The position numbers and the translations under genes are program-made. Shown piece by piece: positions 62,647-64,000 of a stretch of DNA of 64,000 nucleotides. How positions within the stretch are numbered: position 1 is the stretch's first letter; the number at the start of each line of letters is the position of its first letter. This DNA is from Pseudomonas syringae (GTDB taxonomy: Bacteria > Pseudomonadota > Gammaproteobacteria > Pseudomonadales > Pseudomonadaceae): the NCBI RefSeq assembly GCF_021605415.1, contig NZ_WKEQ01000007.1, forward strand, positions 124,001 to 188,000, given 5' to 3'. The notes beneath the pieces are model-generated. The model searched no databases. It saw only the letters and a list, made by a program, of their open reading frames with translations, and was not told the origin of the DNA.

Positions 62647-63150
62647 ATGAGATATTTTTTGTTGCTTGCATTTTTTTCGGCTACGGTCAACGCTGCCCCT
62701 ATAGATGTATGTGCTCCGGCAGATGATGCTAAATATTTTTTATCCCAGTGGACGGAAGGTGTACGTGATTTTGATTTGCTTTCTCGAATTGAAGATGAAA
62801 AATTTTCAATTGAGGAAGGAAAGGTTGTCACTAGTGAAGATATCAATGGTGACGGAGTGAAAGATTTTATTTTTCTTTCATATTCAAGTGCCGGGTCGAG
62901 CGGTGATTTTATTTATGAATTTCTAATTCAATGTCGTGGCTTTTTAAGAAACGTTGGTGGTGAGTATTTTGCTGATGTGAAGGTTCTCGATACTCATCCA
63001 AAAGATAGTCTATTTAGAGATATTAAAATCTACTCTTATAACAGGGATAAGCAAGATCAAATTATGCACAGGGATGGTAAGCCACTAACAACCTCTCACA
63101 TTTGGCATTTTAACCCGGAAACTAAGCTGTATGAAGGTGAGTCATGGTAG
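62647..63150 (+). CDS. Secreted probable immunity protein
   Basis: This is a 167-residue exported protein. The ATG at 62647 has GGAG upstream; an earlier in-frame start lies inside the preceding gene. The signal peptide MRYFLLLAFFSATVNA is probably cut before API. The mature protein is acidic, with DINGDGVKDFIFLSYSSAGS resembling an EF-hand-like or FG-GAP calcium loop. No family is recognised. Periplasmic location fits immunity to a cell-wall toxin such as the one encoded just before. Very AT-rich. Confidence 0.68.
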   Translation: MRYFLLLAFFSATVNAAPIDVCAPADDAKYFLSQWTEGVRDFDLLSRIEDEKFSIEEGKVVTSEDINGDGVKDFIFLSYSSAGSSGDFIYEFLIQCRGFLRNVGGEYFADVKVLDTHPKDSLFRDIKIYSYNRDKQDQIMHRDGKPLTTSHIWHFNPETKLYEGESW

Positions 63151-63197
63151 CGCATAGAGAAAATGGACTGTTGTATTCTATGTAAATAGTTTGTGTG

Positions 63198-63255
63198 AAA
63201 TGGGGACAGACCACGTTTTAAAAATGATCCGAAAAAACGTGGTCTGTCCCCATTT
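63198..63255. repeat. Perfect 22-bp inverted repeat
   Basis: ATGGGGACAGACCACGTTTT and its exact complement, with two extra paired bases outside, flank a 14-base loop. The GGGGACAGACCACGTTTT unit is one I recall as a recurrent palindrome near REP-type transposases in Gammaproteobacteria; this identity is unverified. It lies within an open frame that lacks a start. It could also act as a terminator for the immunity gene. Confidence 0.8.
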
Positions 63256-63429
63256 TTAGTCAAAAACAAACTGCTGGGAATTGCCGACTCTAATGACATA
63301 CCAAAAATGACTCGACGTATTAGGGATGACGGTTCTTTAGTCGGGACCGATGCTGCTCACCCTTGGCCGGCTGCCGCGAACTTCTCGGCTCGTGAAATAA
63401 TGATAAATAATCTTCAAAGATTTTACTGA
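63199..63429 (+). pseudogene. Headless reading frame, probable effector C-terminal relic
   Basis: An open frame of 76 codons runs through the hairpin and ends at the TGA at 63427, with no suitable start. The part after the hairpin, NKLLGIADSNDIPKMTRRIR followed by DDGSLVGTDAAHPWPAAANF, reads like a real protein end. The MTRRI segment loosely recalls the C-terminus of GH19-type lysozymes. The next gene begins 10 nt after the stop, with its ribosome site overlapping the stop, so the pair looks like an effector end and its immunity gene. The rest of the effector is absent. Confidence 0.5.
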
Positions 63430-63439
63430 GGTCATTTGA

Positions 63440-64000
63440 ATGATTCGCCCAATGGTGTTTTTGTTATCCATTTATAGTGGCGCTGCTTATTCGGCTTCAA
63501 CTGAGCATAGCCTGATATGTAAAGAAGCTGATCAGAATGCCGATCAAGCTAGCTTGACTCTTTCTTTTGAAGGGGGAGTCTTCTCTCTTGATAATGCTGA
63601 TCGCGGATGTCGGTCAGATTATGTTGCTAGAGAAGTGGCGGGGACCGAAAATATAGCAATTATATTTTCTTATCCAACCAGTGATGATATGGGTCTAAAC
63701 GCTCAGGTTATGATTTTTTCTGCTGTAGCTAAAGGTGGAAAGGCCACATATATCGGAGACATTCCTGCTAGTGCTTCGGAGTTGGAGGATGGTACCTATA
63801 AAGATATTCAACAGTCCGGTGATTCAATTTACGAAAACGTTTACCGTATTGAAAGCACAAAAGTTGTGACTTTGATTCCAGGTAAAGAGCTGATCATTTC
63901 TGGCGAGCAATGTGTTTATAAGGAAGCGGGTAGCACTGTCTGTCAAAGGATGAAAGGCACCTTCAAAAAACCTGTGTGCGTCCTCAATAATGGTGAGCGC
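63440..64000 (+). CDS. Secreted probable immunity protein (cut by window end)
   Basis: The frame opens at the ATG at 63440, with GAGG about 8 nt upstream, and remains open for 187 codons to the window edge. The N-terminus MIRPMVFLLSIYSGAAYSAS is a signal peptide, probably cut after YSA. At least five Cys in the mature part suggest periplasmic disulphides. No family is recognised. It follows the relic reading frame closely and is AT-rich like the other toxin-linked genes, so it may be an orphan immunity gene kept after its toxin decayed. The C-terminus lies beyond the window. Confidence 0.65.
   Translation, partial: MIRPMVFLLSIYSGAAYSASTEHSLICKEADQNADQASLTLSFEGGVFSLDNADRGCRSDYVAREVAGTENIAIIFSYPTSDDMGLNAQVMIFSAVAKGGKATYIGDIPASASELEDGTYKDIQQSGDSIYENVYRIESTKVVTLIPGKELIISGEQCVYKEAGSTVCQRMKGTFKKPVCVLNNGER

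Noticed and set aside
1-64000. CRISPR arrays, tRNA or rRNA genes
   Set aside because: No regularly spaced direct repeats and no cloverleaf or rRNA core sequences were noticed; the repeated elements are REP-type palindromes.

Overview
The window is a stretch of a Pseudomonas chromosome, most likely from the P. fluorescens group. The evidence is GC-rich coding with strong third-position bias, several paired REP-type palindromes between genes, and a gene order (aspA, LysR gene, purE-purK, MFS gene, pstSCAB-phoU, phoR-phoB, ubiA-ubiC, rubredoxin and its reductase, HU-like gene) that I recall as conserved at the matching place in P. aeruginosa. The species is inferred from memory; no alignment was run.

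Positions 1 to about 10,000 hold core metabolism: a type I-like asparaginase cut by the window edge, a sodium:alanine symporter, aspartate ammonia-lyase with a divergent LysR regulator, purE-purK behind a leader containing a strong hairpin, a GlsB/YeaQ-like membrane protein, a DUF3299 protein, a hexose-6-phosphate mutarotase-like protein and a hotdog thioesterase. Positions 10,000 to 25,000 hold the phosphate regulon: an MFS transporter, pstS, pstC, pstA, pstB and phoU, then a CheY-type regulator, an M23 peptidase, a CorC-type membrane protein and phoR-phoB. Pho-box-like repeats precede pstS, pstC and phoB. Positions 25,000 to 28,600 hold ubiC-ubiA, rubredoxin with its reductase and an HU-like protein.

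Positions 28,600 to 64,000 are a type VI secretion (T6SS) island. A leftward operon encodes VgrG, a DUF4123 adaptor, two tandem paralogous lipoproteins and a class-3 lipase. Every junction is a four-base ATGA overlap, so it reads as a complete carrier-adaptor-immunity-effector cassette. The rightward cluster is tssA, tssB, tssC, tssE, a PAAR gene, an unrecognised toxin/immunity-like pair, tssF, tssG, tssH (clpV), a sigma-54 activator, a 46-residue lipoprotein, an FHA gene, tssJ, tssK, tssL, tssM, a PP2C phosphatase, a Ser/Thr kinase and a second vgrG. This order matches the HSI-II type of P. aeruginosa. No hcp (tssD) gene is visible, so the tube protein is presumably encoded elsewhere.

The second VgrG ends in a small beta module and a peptidoglycan-binding-like segment. 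It is followed by a 590-residue protein that starts with a peptidoglycan-binding domain, a secreted probable immunity protein, a perfect 22-bp hairpin inside a headless reading frame, and a second secreted probable immunity protein cut by the window end. The cargo ends of the island are visibly AT-richer than the T6SS core, as expected for exchangeable toxin modules. The least described items are the PAAR-linked pair at 40659-41896 and the cell-wall-targeting cassette from 60873 onward.
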